In this document: positions 1 to 6,535 of the stretch, in pieces
Numbering within the stretch: position 1 is the first letter of the stretch
Layout: every line of letters begins with the position of its first letter
Notes under the pieces: generated by a model
What the model saw: the letters and a program-made list of their open reading frames with translations, nothing else
The model's database searches: none
Told to the model about the DNA's origin: nothing
Source: Haliea sp963974125
GTDB lineage: Bacteria; Pseudomonadota; Gammaproteobacteria; Pseudomonadales; Halieaceae
Length of the DNA: 64,000 bases
Direction: 5' to 3'
Assembly: GCA_963974125.1 (NCBI GenBank)
Contig: CAXBCH010000015.1
Span: forward strand, 32,657-96,656
Position numbers and translations under genes: made by a program

Positions 1-1912
1 GCATCCGCACCGCGGTGCGCACGGTCTTGCGCAGCTTGTCCAGGTTGAGGTTGCCATCCTCGATGTGCTGGGGCAGGTTGATGGAGCCGAGGTTGCAGAC
101 CGCGATCTCGTCGTTGCTGGTGTTGAGGGTAATTTCGGTGCACAGGTTGGAGGAGTGCACCACGCCCACGTGCTGCTGCGGCGAGCGCAGGTTGCAGGGA
201 TCCTTGAAGGTCATCCAGGGGTGCCCGGTCTCGAACAGCATGGCCAGCATCTTGCGCCACAGGTTCTGGGCGCGCACGGTCTTGTGCAGTTTCAGCTTGC
301 CGCTGCGGGCCTGCTCTTCGTAGTACGCATAGCGCTCCTCGAAGGCCCTGCCATAGAGATCGTGCAGGTCCGGGACATCGTTGGGCGAGAACAGGGTCCA
401 TTCGCCGTCGTCGAACACCCGCTTCATGAACAGGTCCGGGATCCAGTTGGCGGAGTTCATGTCGTGGGTGCGGCGGCGATCATCGCCGGTGTTCTTGCGC
501 AGCTCGACAAATTCCTCGATATCCATGTGCCAGGTCTCCAGGTAGGCACAGACCGCGCCCTTGCGCTTGCCGCCCTGGTTGACCGCCACTGCGGTGTCGT
601 TCACCACCTTGAGGAAGGGCACCACGCCCTGGCTCTTGCCGTTGGTGCCCTTGATGTAGGAGCCGAGTGCCCGCACCGGGGTCCAGTCATTGCCGAGGCC
701 ACCGGCGAATTTGGACAGCATGGCATTGTCCTGGATCGCGCCGAAAATGCCGTGCAGGTCATCGGGGACCGTGGTCAGGTAGCAGGAAGACAGCTGCGGG
801 CGCAGGGTGCCGGCATTGAACAGGGTCGGGGTGGAGCTCATGTAGTCAAACGATGACAACAGCTCGTAGAACTCGATGGCGCGGGCATCGCGGTCGGCTT
901 CGGTGTTGGCCAGGCCCATGGCGACGCGCATGAAGAATACCTGCGGCAGCTCGATGCGCACGTCATTGCTGTGGATGAAGTAGCGGTCGTACAGGGTCTG
1001 CAGGCCCAGGTAGCTGAACTGCAGGTCCCGCTCCGGCAGCAGGGCGCGGCCCAGTCGCTCCAGGTCGAACTGCCTCAGCGCCGGGTCCAGTAGTTCCAGC
1101 TCAATGCCGCGCTCGACATAGGCGGGCAGGGCCTGGGCGTAGAGTTCCGCCATGTCGCCCTGGGTTGCCGAGGTGGCCACGCCGAGGAAGTTGAGTGCCT
1201 CTGCGCGCAGGTTGTCGCACAGCAGGCGCGCGGCCACGTAGGTGTAGTTGGGCTCCTTCTCGATCATGGTGCGGGCGGTGATCACCAGCGAGGTGGAGAG
1301 CTCGGCGGCGGTGACGCCGTCGTAGAGGTTGCGCAGGGCCTCGTCAATGATCTGGGTGCTGCTGACGTCGGACAGGCCGGCGCAGGCCTCGGTGACGATG
1401 GTGTGCAGGCGCTCCAGGTCCAGCGGTGCGCGGCTGCCGTCGAGCTGCACCACGGTGATGTTGCCGGCGGCCTCCTGGGCGGCCGGGGACAACGCCTTGC
1501 GGGCCGCACGCTTGCGCGCCTGCTCTTCCCGGTAGATCACATAGTCGCGGGCGATCTTGTGTTCGCCGGCACGCATCAGGGCCAGCTCGACCTGGTCCTG
1601 GATGTCCTCGATGTGTACCGTGCCGCCCGAGGGCATGCGCCGGCGGAACGTGTTGGCGACCTGGTCGGTGAGCTTGGCCACGGTCTCGTGGATGCGCGTC
1701 GATGCGGCGGCGGTGCCGCCTTCCACGGCGAGGAAGGCCTTGGTGATGGCCACCGAGATCTTGCTCTCCTCAAAGGGCACCACGGTGCCGTTGCGCTTGA
1801 TGACCCGCAGCTGGCCGGGTGCAGTGGCGGCAATGCTGCCTGGCACTGGTTGCGCATCGGGGCCGGAACGACCGGACTGTGTCCTGCCGGAGGGGGTTAT
1901 GTCTGTTTGCAT
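1..1912 (-). CDS. nrdA: Ribonucleoside-diphosphate reductase, alpha subunit (class Ia), 3' part missing
   Basis: Catalytic large subunit that reduces ribonucleoside diphosphates to deoxyribonucleotides with a NrdB radical subunit (not in the window). The 637 visible residues start at the ATG 1912-1910 (MQTDITPS). Two consecutive ATP-cone domains are recognisable, roughly residues 34-135 (VIKRNGTVVPFEESKI) and 140-235 (VVQLDGSRAPLDLERL). The catalytic barrel follows, with a redox Cys in LSSCYL near residue 377 and the active-site segment NLCTEI near residue 590. Two ATP cones are known from Pseudomonas NrdA and give allosteric dATP inhibition. The gene runs off the left edge, so its C-terminal tail and nrdB are not seen. 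Upstream lie NrdR and DnaA boxes. Class Ia identity is confident; the exact start is less so. Confidence 0.95.
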   Translation of the reverse strand, partial: MQTDITPSGRTQSGRSGPDAQPVPGSIAATAPGQLRVIKRNGTVVPFEESKISVAITKAFLAVEGGTAAASTRIHETVAKLTDQVANTFRRRMPSGGTVHIEDIQDQVELALMRAGEHKIARDYVIYREEQARKRAARKALSPAAQEAAGNITVVQLDGSRAPLDLERLHTIVTEACAGLSDVSSTQIIDEALRNLYDGVTAAELSTSLVITARTMIEKEPNYTYVAARLLCDNLRAEALNFLGVATSATQGDMAELYAQALPAYVERGIELELLDPALRQFDLERLGRALLPERDLQFSYLGLQTLYDRYFIHSNDVRIELPQVFFMRVAMGLANTEADRDARAIEFYELLSSFDYMSSTPTLFNAGTLRPQLSSCYLTTVPDDLHGIFGAIQDNAMLSKFAGGLGNDWTPVRALGSYIKGTNGKSQGVVPFLKVVNDTAVAVNQGGKRKGAVCAYLETWHMDIEEFVELRKNTGDDRRRTHDMNSANWIPDLFMKRVFDDGEWTLFSPNDVPDLHDLYGRAFEERYAYYEEQARSGKLKLHKTVRAQNLWRKMLAMLFETGHPWMTFKDPCNLRSPQQHVGVVHSSNLCTEITLNTSNDEIAVCNLGSINLPQHIEDGNLNLDKLRKTVRTAVRM

Positions 1913-1956
1913 GGCAACTCCAAATAGGGTGGCGCTGGAGGCATTATTGTTGTCGA

Positions 1957-2004
1957 ACCCCATATATTGGGGTGAACACCGTGAACGCACACAAGATAAT
2001 GCGA
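1957..2004 (-). promoter_or_regulatory. Paired NrdR boxes upstream of nrdA
   Basis: Two 16-bp NrdR-box-like sites lie at 1957-1972 (core CCATATATTGG) and 1989-2004 (core ACAAGATAATG). Each matches about 12 of 16 positions of the published consensus acaCwAtATaTwGtgt. They are exactly 32 bp apart, the three-helical-turn spacing typical of NrdR operators. The distal box overlaps the predicted -10 element, as expected for a repressor. nrdR itself is not in the window. Confidence 0.8.
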
Positions 2005-2021
2005 CGGGGGTGGCAATGCAA
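1993..2021 (-). promoter_or_regulatory. Predicted sigma70 promoter of nrdA
   Basis: Read on the minus strand there is TTGCAT (2021-2016), a 17-nt spacer and TATCTT (1998-1993), about 80 nt upstream of the nrdA ATG. The hexamers are only moderate matches. Position and overlap with the NrdR box make this the best candidate seen in the intergenic region. Confidence 0.45.
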
Positions 2022-2043
2022 GGCCGCAAGGCTGGGTTTAAGT

Positions 2044-2063
2044 TGTGGATAAGGTGTTGGTAA
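2044..2063 (-). promoter_or_regulatory. DnaA box upstream of nrdA, with a weaker second copy
   Basis: Positions 2044-2052 read TTATCCACA on the minus strand, a perfect strong DnaA box. Eleven bp further upstream, 2055-2063 reads TTACCAACA, a 7/9 match. Both lie just upstream of the predicted nrdA -35. DnaA control of nrdAB through upstream boxes is established in E. coli, so coupling of dNTP supply to replication initiation is a reasonable inference here. Confidence 0.65.
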
Positions 2064-2115
2064 AAGGTAGGTCTGTGCCCACTTACCCCAGAGGCCGCGA
2101 CAGGGTTGGACCGGT

Positions 2116-2149
2116 CCCGGGAGGTGGGCCATGAGGGGGGACTCCCGGG
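2116..2149 (-). terminator. Hairpin downstream of argF, possible terminator
   Basis: CCCGGGAG at 2116-2123 and CTCCCGGG at 2142-2149 form an 8-bp perfect inverted repeat with an 18-nt loop, about 50 nt past the argF stop. There is no U-tract, so it may be a weak or Rho-assisted terminator or simply a 3'-end stabiliser. Confidence 0.35.
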
Positions 2150-2199
2150 TGCATCGAATAATTTATTCTAAGAATCCGGGCCGCTAGATGCCGTGGTTA

Positions 2200-3111
2200 T
2201 TAACGCCCCTGCAGCAGGAATTCCAGCAAGGCTTTCTGCGCGTGCAGCCGGTTTTCCGCCTCGTCCCAGATGACCGTATCGGCCGCGTCCATCAGCCCGG
2301 CGCTGATCTCCTCGCCGCGGTGGGCGGGAAGGCAGTGCATGTAGAGGGCATCGCTGGCCGCATGCGCCAGCAGCGCTTCGTTCACCTGGTAGGGAGCGAA
2401 CTGGCGCGCGCGGGTTTTCTGTTCTGCCTCCTGGCCCATGGAAGCCCAGACATCGGTGACCACCAGGTCCGCCCCGCGCACGGCTGCCAGCGGGTCGTGG
2501 CTGAGCTGCACCCGGTCGCGATTGGCCGCCAGCAGTTCCGGCCTGGGTTCGAAACCGGGTGGGCAGGCAATGTGCAGCTGGAAGTCGAACTGGCGGGCGG
2601 CATTGATGTAGGACTGGCACATGTTGTTGCCGTCCCCGACCCAGCAGGCGGTCTTGCCCGCCACCGGACCGCGGTGCTCGGTCCAGGTCTGCATGTCCGC
2701 CAGCAGCTGGCAGGGATGGAAGTCGTCGGTGAGGGCGTTGATCACCGGCACCGAGGAATGCTCGGCAAAGGTTTCGACAATGTCGTGGCCAAAGGTCCGG
2801 ATCATCACGATGTCGACCATCGAGGAGATCACCCGGGCGCTGTCCTCGATCGGCTCGCCGCGGCCGAGCTGGGTGTCCTGGGGGGACAGGAACATGGCGT
2901 GCCCGCCCAGCTGGGCCATGCCGGCCTCGAAGGACACCCGTGTGCGGGTGGAGGACTTGGCGAAAATCATGCCCAGCACCTTGCCCTGGAAGCGGCGCTG
3001 GTCCTGGCCTTCGCGGTGTGCGCGCTTCATTTCCGAAGCCCGCGCGATCAGCCCCTGCAGCTCGGCCGGAGTGAAATCGAGAAGGGTGAGAAAGTGCCGG
3101 GGTGAAGCCAT
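2200..3111 (-). CDS. argF: Ornithine carbamoyltransferase
   Basis: Cytoplasmic enzyme of arginine biosynthesis making citrulline from ornithine and carbamoyl phosphate. At 303 residues it has the usual anabolic length. The carbamoyl-phosphate loop SSTRTR is at residues 53-58, HPCQ at 132-135, an ornithine-binding WASMG at 222-226, and the catalytic HCLP at 259-262. The family signature is complete. It lies 30 bp downstream of argD on the same strand, so the pair is probably one argD-argF operon. The HCLP and WASMG motifs make the ornithine enzyme much more likely than aspartate carbamoyltransferase. Confidence 0.97.
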   Translation of the reverse strand: MASPRHFLTLLDFTPAELQGLIARASEMKRAHREGQDQRRFQGKVLGMIFAKSSTRTRVSFEAGMAQLGGHAMFLSPQDTQLGRGEPIEDSARVISSMVDIVMIRTFGHDIVETFAEHSSVPVINALTDDFHPCQLLADMQTWTEHRGPVAGKTACWVGDGNNMCQSYINAARQFDFQLHIACPPGFEPRPELLAANRDRVQLSHDPLAAVRGADLVVTDVWASMGQEAEQKTRARQFAPYQVNEALLAHAASDALYMHCLPAHRGEEISAGLMDAADTVIWDEAENRLHAQKALLEFLLQGR

Positions 3112-3141
3112 GGGATGTTCCTGCGGGAAAGTGCCGGGACC

Positions 3142-4308
3142 TCAGTCGAAGTCCCGGATCAGGGTTACAAGGCCTGCGGCCAGTTCGTCGAGCTCCGCAT
3201 CGCTGCAGATCAGTGGTGGCAGCAGGCGGATGGTGTGGCCGGCGGTGACGTTGATCAGCAGTCCCGCCGCCAGAGCCCGGGCCACCAGCTCGCCGCAGTC
3301 GCGGTGCAGCTGCACGCCGAGCATCAGGCCGCGGCCGCGAATCTCCACCAGCCCCGGGTAGTCCGCGAGGCCCTCCTGCAGGTGCTGGCGCAGTCGGGCA
3401 CCGGCTGCGGTGGCGCGCGCCGCGAGTTGCTCGTTGACGACCGTGTTGACGACTGCCAGGCCCGCAGCACAGGCCAGCGGGTTGCCGCCGTAGGTGGAGC
3501 CGTGGTTGCCGGCGGCGAAGACGGTTGCCGCGGGGCCCCGCGCCAGGCAGGCGCCGATCGGGACGCCATTGCCCAGGCCCTTGGCGGTGGTGATCACGTC
3601 CGCCACCACGCCCATGCCCTGGCAGGCGAAGTAGTCTCCGGCCCGCCCGTTGCCACACTGCACCTCATCCAGCATCAGCAGCCACTGCTGCTGGTCGCAG
3701 AGTGCGCGCAGGCCCTGCATGAACTCCGGCTCCGCCTCCCGGATTCCGCCCTCGCCCTGGATGGGCTCGACCAGCACCGCGACCACATCGGGATTGTTGG
3801 CCGCGATCTGCCGCACTGCCTCCAGGTCGTTCAGGGGGGCGCGGGTGAAGCCGCTGACCAGAGGCTCGAACCCGGCCTGGATCTTGCGGTTGCCGGTGGC
3901 GCTCAGGGTGGCCAGGGTGCGGCCGTGAAAGGCGTTCTCGAATACGATGACAGTGGGCTTGCCGATGCCGCGCTGGTGGCCATAGAGCCGCGCCAGCTTG
4001 ATCGCGGCCTCGTTGGCCTCGGCACCGGAGTTGCAGAAAAACGCCGTCTCCATGCCGGACACCGCGGTGAGCGCAGCCGCCAGTTCTTCCTGGGCGGCGA
4101 TGTGGTACAGGTTGGACGTGTGCAGCAGGCGCCCGGCCTGTTCGCGGATCGCCGCGGTCACCGCCGGATGGGCGTGGCCCAGGTTGGTCACACTGATGCC
4201 GCAGAGCGCGTCGAGGTAGCGACGGCCGTCGGTGTCGAACAGGTAGGCGCCCTCGCCGTGACTGAAGGTCACGGGCAGCCTGGCATAGGTTTGCATCAAT
4301 GCGGACAC
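3142..4308 (-). CDS. argD: Acetylornithine/succinyldiaminopimelate aminotransferase
   Basis: PLP-dependent class III aminotransferase of arginine (and possibly lysine) biosynthesis. The GTG at 4308-4306 is chosen as start because a GGAG Shine-Dalgarno lies 9 nt upstream and the resulting N-terminus, (M)SALMQTYARLPV, fits the family; the next candidate is the ATG at 4296. This gives 388 residues. The PLP contact CNSGAEANEAAIK and the Schiff-base lysine in TTAKGLGNG (about residue 243) are present. It is the first gene of the predicted argD-argF operon and has a strong predicted promoter with an immediately downstream hairpin in its leader. Dual ArgD/DapC use is known for the family but cannot be judged from sequence. 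Confidence 0.93.
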   Translation of the reverse strand: MSALMQTYARLPVTFSHGEGAYLFDTDGRRYLDALCGISVTNLGHAHPAVTAAIREQAGRLLHTSNLYHIAAQEELAAALTAVSGMETAFFCNSGAEANEAAIKLARLYGHQRGIGKPTVIVFENAFHGRTLATLSATGNRKIQAGFEPLVSGFTRAPLNDLEAVRQIAANNPDVVAVLVEPIQGEGGIREAEPEFMQGLRALCDQQQWLLMLDEVQCGNGRAGDYFACQGMGVVADVITTAKGLGNGVPIGACLARGPAATVFAAGNHGSTYGGNPLACAAGLAVVNTVVNEQLAARATAAGARLRQHLQEGLADYPGLVEIRGRGLMLGVQLHRDCGELVARALAAGLLINVTAGHTIRLLPPLICSDAELDELAAGLVTLIRDFD

Positions 4309-4357
4309 CGGTACGCTCTCCCTGGTGCAAAGGCCCTGATTGCGGGCCCTGAAACGC

Positions 4358-4378
4358 AAAAAGGCAGCGCAAGCTGCC
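4358..4378 (-). terminator. Terminator-like hairpin plus U5 in the argD leader
   Basis: On the minus strand, GGCAGC (4378-4373), loop TTGC and GCTGCC (4368-4363) are followed directly by TTTTT (4362-4358). That is a perfect 6-bp GC stem with a U-tract, the form of an intrinsic terminator oriented with argD. It starts only about 7 nt after the predicted argD +1 and 50-70 nt before the start codon, with no other minus-strand gene upstream. Confidence 0.6.
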
Positions 4379-4391
4379 CGTTGGAACAGGG

Positions 4392-4420
4392 ATAATAGCG
4401 GTATCTCAAGCGGTTGGCAA
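4392..4420 (-). promoter_or_regulatory. Predicted sigma70 promoter of argD-argF
   Basis: On the minus strand, TTGCCA (4420-4415, 5/6 match) is separated by 17 nt from TATTAT (4397-4392, 5/6 match). This is one of the best promoter matches in the window. The predicted start is near 4385, in the divergent gap between argD and grxD. Confidence 0.65.
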
Positions 4421-4546
4421 TTTGTTGCGGCGTCCGTCCAAAAAGCAAACTCTGGCGCCGGGTGCCTGTGTTTTGTCGCCGAATCAGTTAAACTTTACGG
4501 TACATTTCTGGTCCTACGACCTACCACGATCAAGGCCGAATACTCC

Positions 4547-4876
4547 ATGGATATCATCGACACCATCAAAGAACAGATCGCAAACAACGGCATTCTGCTG
4601 TACATGAAAGGCTCGCCCAACCAGCCCCAGTGTGGCTTCTCCGCGCAGACGGTACAGGCGCTGATGGCTTGCGGGGAGCGCTTTGCCTACGTCGACATTC
4701 TCGCGAATCCGGATATTCGCGCCAACCTGCCGAAGTACGCCAACTGGCCGACCTTTCCCCAGCTGTGGATCAACGGCGAGCTGATTGGCGGCTGCGATAT
4801 CGTCAACGAGATGTTCGAGAGTGGCGAGTTGCAGACGCTGGTGAAGGAAGCGGCTGCCGCACAGAGCACGAGCTGA
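4547..4876 (+). CDS. grxD: Monothiol glutaredoxin (Grx4 type)
   Basis: A 109-residue monothiol glutaredoxin with the diagnostic CGFS active site at residues 29-32. Also present are the glutathione-binding WPTFPQLWINGELIGG segment and the GG-C-D helix cap. Grx4 proteins bind and relay a glutathione-ligated [2Fe-2S] cluster, often with BolA partners, and work in iron-sulfur trafficking in the cytoplasm. The ATG at 4547 gives the standard N-terminus MDIIDTIKEQI. The gene is divergent from argD and convergent with bfr, so it sits next to iron-storage genes. Its stop codon falls inside the first unit of a 15-bp tandem repeat. Confidence 0.95.
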   Translation: MDIIDTIKEQIANNGILLYMKGSPNQPQCGFSAQTVQALMACGERFAYVDILANPDIRANLPKYANWPTFPQLWINGELIGGCDIVNEMFESGELQTLVKEAAAAQSTS

Positions 4877-4931
4877 CGGCAGCGCCGCTGAAGGCAGCCC
4901 CGCTGAGGGCAGCCCCGCTGAGGGCAGCCCT
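4872..4931 (+). repeat. Four tandem 15-bp repeats spanning the grxD stop codon
   Basis: Four consecutive 15-bp units are visible: GCTGACGGCAGCGCC, GCTGAAGGCAGCCCC, GCTGAGGGCAGCCCC and GCTGAGGGCAGCCCT. The last two differ only at the final base. The first unit contains the grxD TGA stop. The array occupies most of the gap between the convergent grxD and bfr genes, and could form alternative stems with the following GGCTGCC. Confidence 0.85.
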
Positions 4932-4945
4932 TGGGTGAGGCTGCC
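4923..4945. terminator. Possible bidirectional hairpin between grxD and bfr
   Basis: GGCAGCC (4923-4929) pairs with GGCTGCC (4939-4945) across a 9-nt loop, between two convergent genes. The 7-bp stem is perfect but neither strand carries a T-run, so termination activity is uncertain. Confidence 0.35.
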
Positions 4946-4947
4946 TG

Positions 4948-5430
4948 TCAGTCGGGCTTGACCGTGTGCATCGCGGTCTGCAGGTAATTCTCGAGGCCGA
5001 TCGTCTCGATCAGCCCCAGCTGCGTTTCCAGCCAGTCAATGTGCTCTTCCTCGCCCGCCAGAATATCCGCCAACAGGTCCCTGGAGGCATAATCGCCTAC
5101 CGCCTCGCAGTGAGCGATGGCTTCCTTGAGGTCCTTGTGCCCCAGGTGTTCCAGCTTCAGGTCGCAGCGCAGGGCTTCCGCCGTGTTTTCCCCGATCAGG
5201 AGCTTGCCCAGATCCTGCAGGTTGGGCAGTCCTTCCAAAAACAGGATGCGCTGGATGAGCCGGTCCGCGTGCTTCATCTCGTCGATGGATTCGTGGTACT
5301 CGTGAGCGGCCAGTTCCTGCAGGCCCCAGTCGCGGTACATGCGCGAGTGCAGGAAGTACTGGTTGATGGCAACGAGCTCGTTGCCGAGGATCTTGTTGAG
5401 GTGTTCGATTACCTGGGGGTCGCCTTTCAC
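4948..5430 (-). CDS. bfr: Bacterioferritin (heme-containing iron storage)
   Basis: A 160-residue ferritin-like subunit that oxidises Fe(II) and stores it as a mineral in a 24-mer shell. Ferroxidase ligands are visible, including E18 in GNELVAINQY and E51/H54 in DEMKHAD. The neighbouring Met52 is the usual heme axial ligand. The start is the GTG 5430-5428, giving (M)KGDPQVIEHLNK, which matches the E. coli Bfr N-terminus, with CGGAG 7 nt upstream. The frame stays open further upstream, but that stretch has no family similarity. bfd lies just upstream on the same strand and encodes the iron-release partner. Confidence 0.96.
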   Translation of the reverse strand: MKGDPQVIEHLNKILGNELVAINQYFLHSRMYRDWGLQELAAHEYHESIDEMKHADRLIQRILFLEGLPNLQDLGKLLIGENTAEALRCDLKLEHLGHKDLKEAIAHCEAVGDYASRDLLADILAGEEEHIDWLETQLGLIETIGLENYLQTAMHTVKPD

Positions 5431-5527
5431 GTTGAATCTCCGGGGAAACAGGGGAACTGGGATGATGAGCTTGCAGGGATCTCGCGACCGGGTCAACCAT
5501 CGATACGGCGCGCAGGGCCGGGCGGTG

Positions 5528-5731
5528 TCAGCTTGCGGCGTAGAACAGGGCCTGCTCCGGGGGCTGTTCCAGCAATGATTCGTGCAGTACGTCCGCGGCA
5601 AGCGCGCTGCACTTGCCGCAGCGACTGGCGACGCCGAGGCAGTCGCGCAATTCATCAACCGAGCTGACGCCCTCGTGGGCAGCCGCTCGAATCTGATGGT
5701 CGGTAATTCCCTTGCAGACACATACATACAT
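5528..5731 (-). CDS. bfd: Bacterioferritin-associated ferredoxin
   Basis: A 67-residue [2Fe-2S] protein that docks on bacterioferritin and reduces its core to mobilise stored iron. The four cluster cysteines have the characteristic spacing: C4 and C6 (CVC) and C38 and C41 (CGKC). Length and the MYVCVCKGITDHQI start are typical of Bfd. It precedes bfr by 97 bp on the same strand. The Fur-box-like site just upstream fits the known induction of bfd under iron limitation, so bfd may be controlled separately from bfr. Confidence 0.96.
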   Translation of the reverse strand: MYVCVCKGITDHQIRAAAHEGVSSVDELRDCLGVASRCGKCSALAADVLHESLLEQPPEQALFYAAS

Positions 5732-5768
5732 AGGCTGTTCACCTGCGACTGAAACTGCCTGCCAGAGT

Positions 5769-5787
5769 AATGCTAATGAGAATTGTT
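5769..5787 (-). promoter_or_regulatory. Fur box upstream of bfd
   Basis: The 19-bp AATGCTAATGAGAATTGTT resembles the Fur consensus (GATAAT-type hexamer array) and lies about 40-55 bp upstream of the bfd ATG, where a promoter is expected. It stands out as AT-rich in a GC-rich setting. Iron-repressed bfd expression is established in Pseudomonas and E. coli. Confidence 0.7.
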
Positions 5788-5809
5788 GTCAACAAAAGCC
5801 GTGCCGGCA

Positions 5810-6448
5810 TTAGCGGCCTGCGGGCAGGTCCAGCAGCTGCTGCAGCCGGTACTCCACCAGCGGCAAGCGGTCATTGCCGAAGTACATGTCATCGCCCTGG
5901 ATGAACAGGGTGGGGGAGCCATAGCCTCCCCGCGCCACCAGCTCGTCGGTGTTTGCCCGCAGTCGATCCTTGTAGGCCTGGTCAGTGGTCGCTGCCAGCA
6001 GGGCGTCGGGATTGAGGCCAACCGCGGCGGCGATGTCCGCCAGCACCTCGGGCCGGGAAATATCCCGGTTATCCCCCCAGTAGGCTGCAAACACCGCCTC
6101 CGACCAGGGCACCAGCAGGTCCTGGTCGCCGGCATACAACGCTCCGCGCATTGCCCGCGCCGAGTTGACCGGAAATACATCCGGATGGTTGATGCGCAGG
6201 CCGCAGAATTCGGCCCAGTCTGCCAGGTCTTTCTGGTAGTGCCGGAGGCGCCGTGGATTGTTGAACATCCCTTCCCGGGCGGCATAAAGGTCCTTATTGA
6301 CCGCATTGAAAACGCCGCCGACCAGGATCGGGCGCCAGTGCACGGGCACGTCGAGCCGCGCGCTCAGGGGCTGGAGGCGGTGGAACGCCAGGTAGGTCCA
6401 GGGGCTGGAACAGTCGTAGAAGCATTCGAGCAGGGGTGGGGGGTGCAT
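5810..6448 (-). CDS. 2-hydroxychromene-2-carboxylate isomerase-like DsbA-fold protein
   Basis: A 212-residue thioredoxin/DsbA-fold protein of the HCCA-isomerase/kappa-GST group. The N-terminal FYDCSSPWTYLA motif carries SPW where DsbA would have CxxC, pointing to a glutathione-dependent isomerase rather than a disulfide oxidase. The C-terminal GYGSPTLFIQGDDMYFGNDRL is the conserved cis-Pro and tail region. The ATG 6448-6446 follows a CCGGAG ribosome site. The family acts in naphthalene catabolism, but no such genes are nearby, so the substrate is unknown. The gene is divergent from proA and ends just before the bfd control region. Confidence 0.82.
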   Translation of the reverse strand: MHPPPLLECFYDCSSPWTYLAFHRLQPLSARLDVPVHWRPILVGGVFNAVNKDLYAAREGMFNNPRRLRHYQKDLADWAEFCGLRINHPDVFPVNSARAMRGALYAGDQDLLVPWSEAVFAAYWGDNRDISRPEVLADIAAAVGLNPDALLAATTDQAYKDRLRANTDELVARGGYGSPTLFIQGDDMYFGNDRLPLVEYRLQQLLDLPAGR

Positions 6449-6499
6449 GGCGGCTCCGGTGTTTTGATCCAGAGTAGCACACGTCCGGCGGCCTTCAGG

Positions 6500-6505
6500 T
6501 ATAAT
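6500..6505 (+). promoter_or_regulatory. -10 element of the proA-nadD-rsfS-rlmH operon
   Basis: A perfect TATAAT lies 31 nt upstream of the proA ATG in the divergent gap. No convincing -35 hexamer is visible at the right spacing, so an activator or a weak -35 is possible. Confidence 0.45.
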
Positions 6506-6535
6506 CGTGTTTTGTCTTGGGTCCGGTAAGCGGTA

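Noticed and set aside
2044..2063. Replication origin suggested by the DnaA boxes
   Set aside because: There is one perfect and one weak box, no AT-rich unwinding element and no dnaA/gidA/rpmH neighbours. An nrdA regulatory role fits better.
4471..4492. Possible ArgR operator (TGTCGC-N8-AA type) between argD and grxD
   Set aside because: TGTCGC is present but the second half reads TT rather than AA, and no paired site is visible.
5431..5742. Upstream extension of bfr overlapping bfd in another frame
   Set aside because: Open by chance. bfr is complete from the GTG at 5430, which matches the E. coli N-terminus and has a ribosome site, and bfd is a well-defined gene in the other frame.
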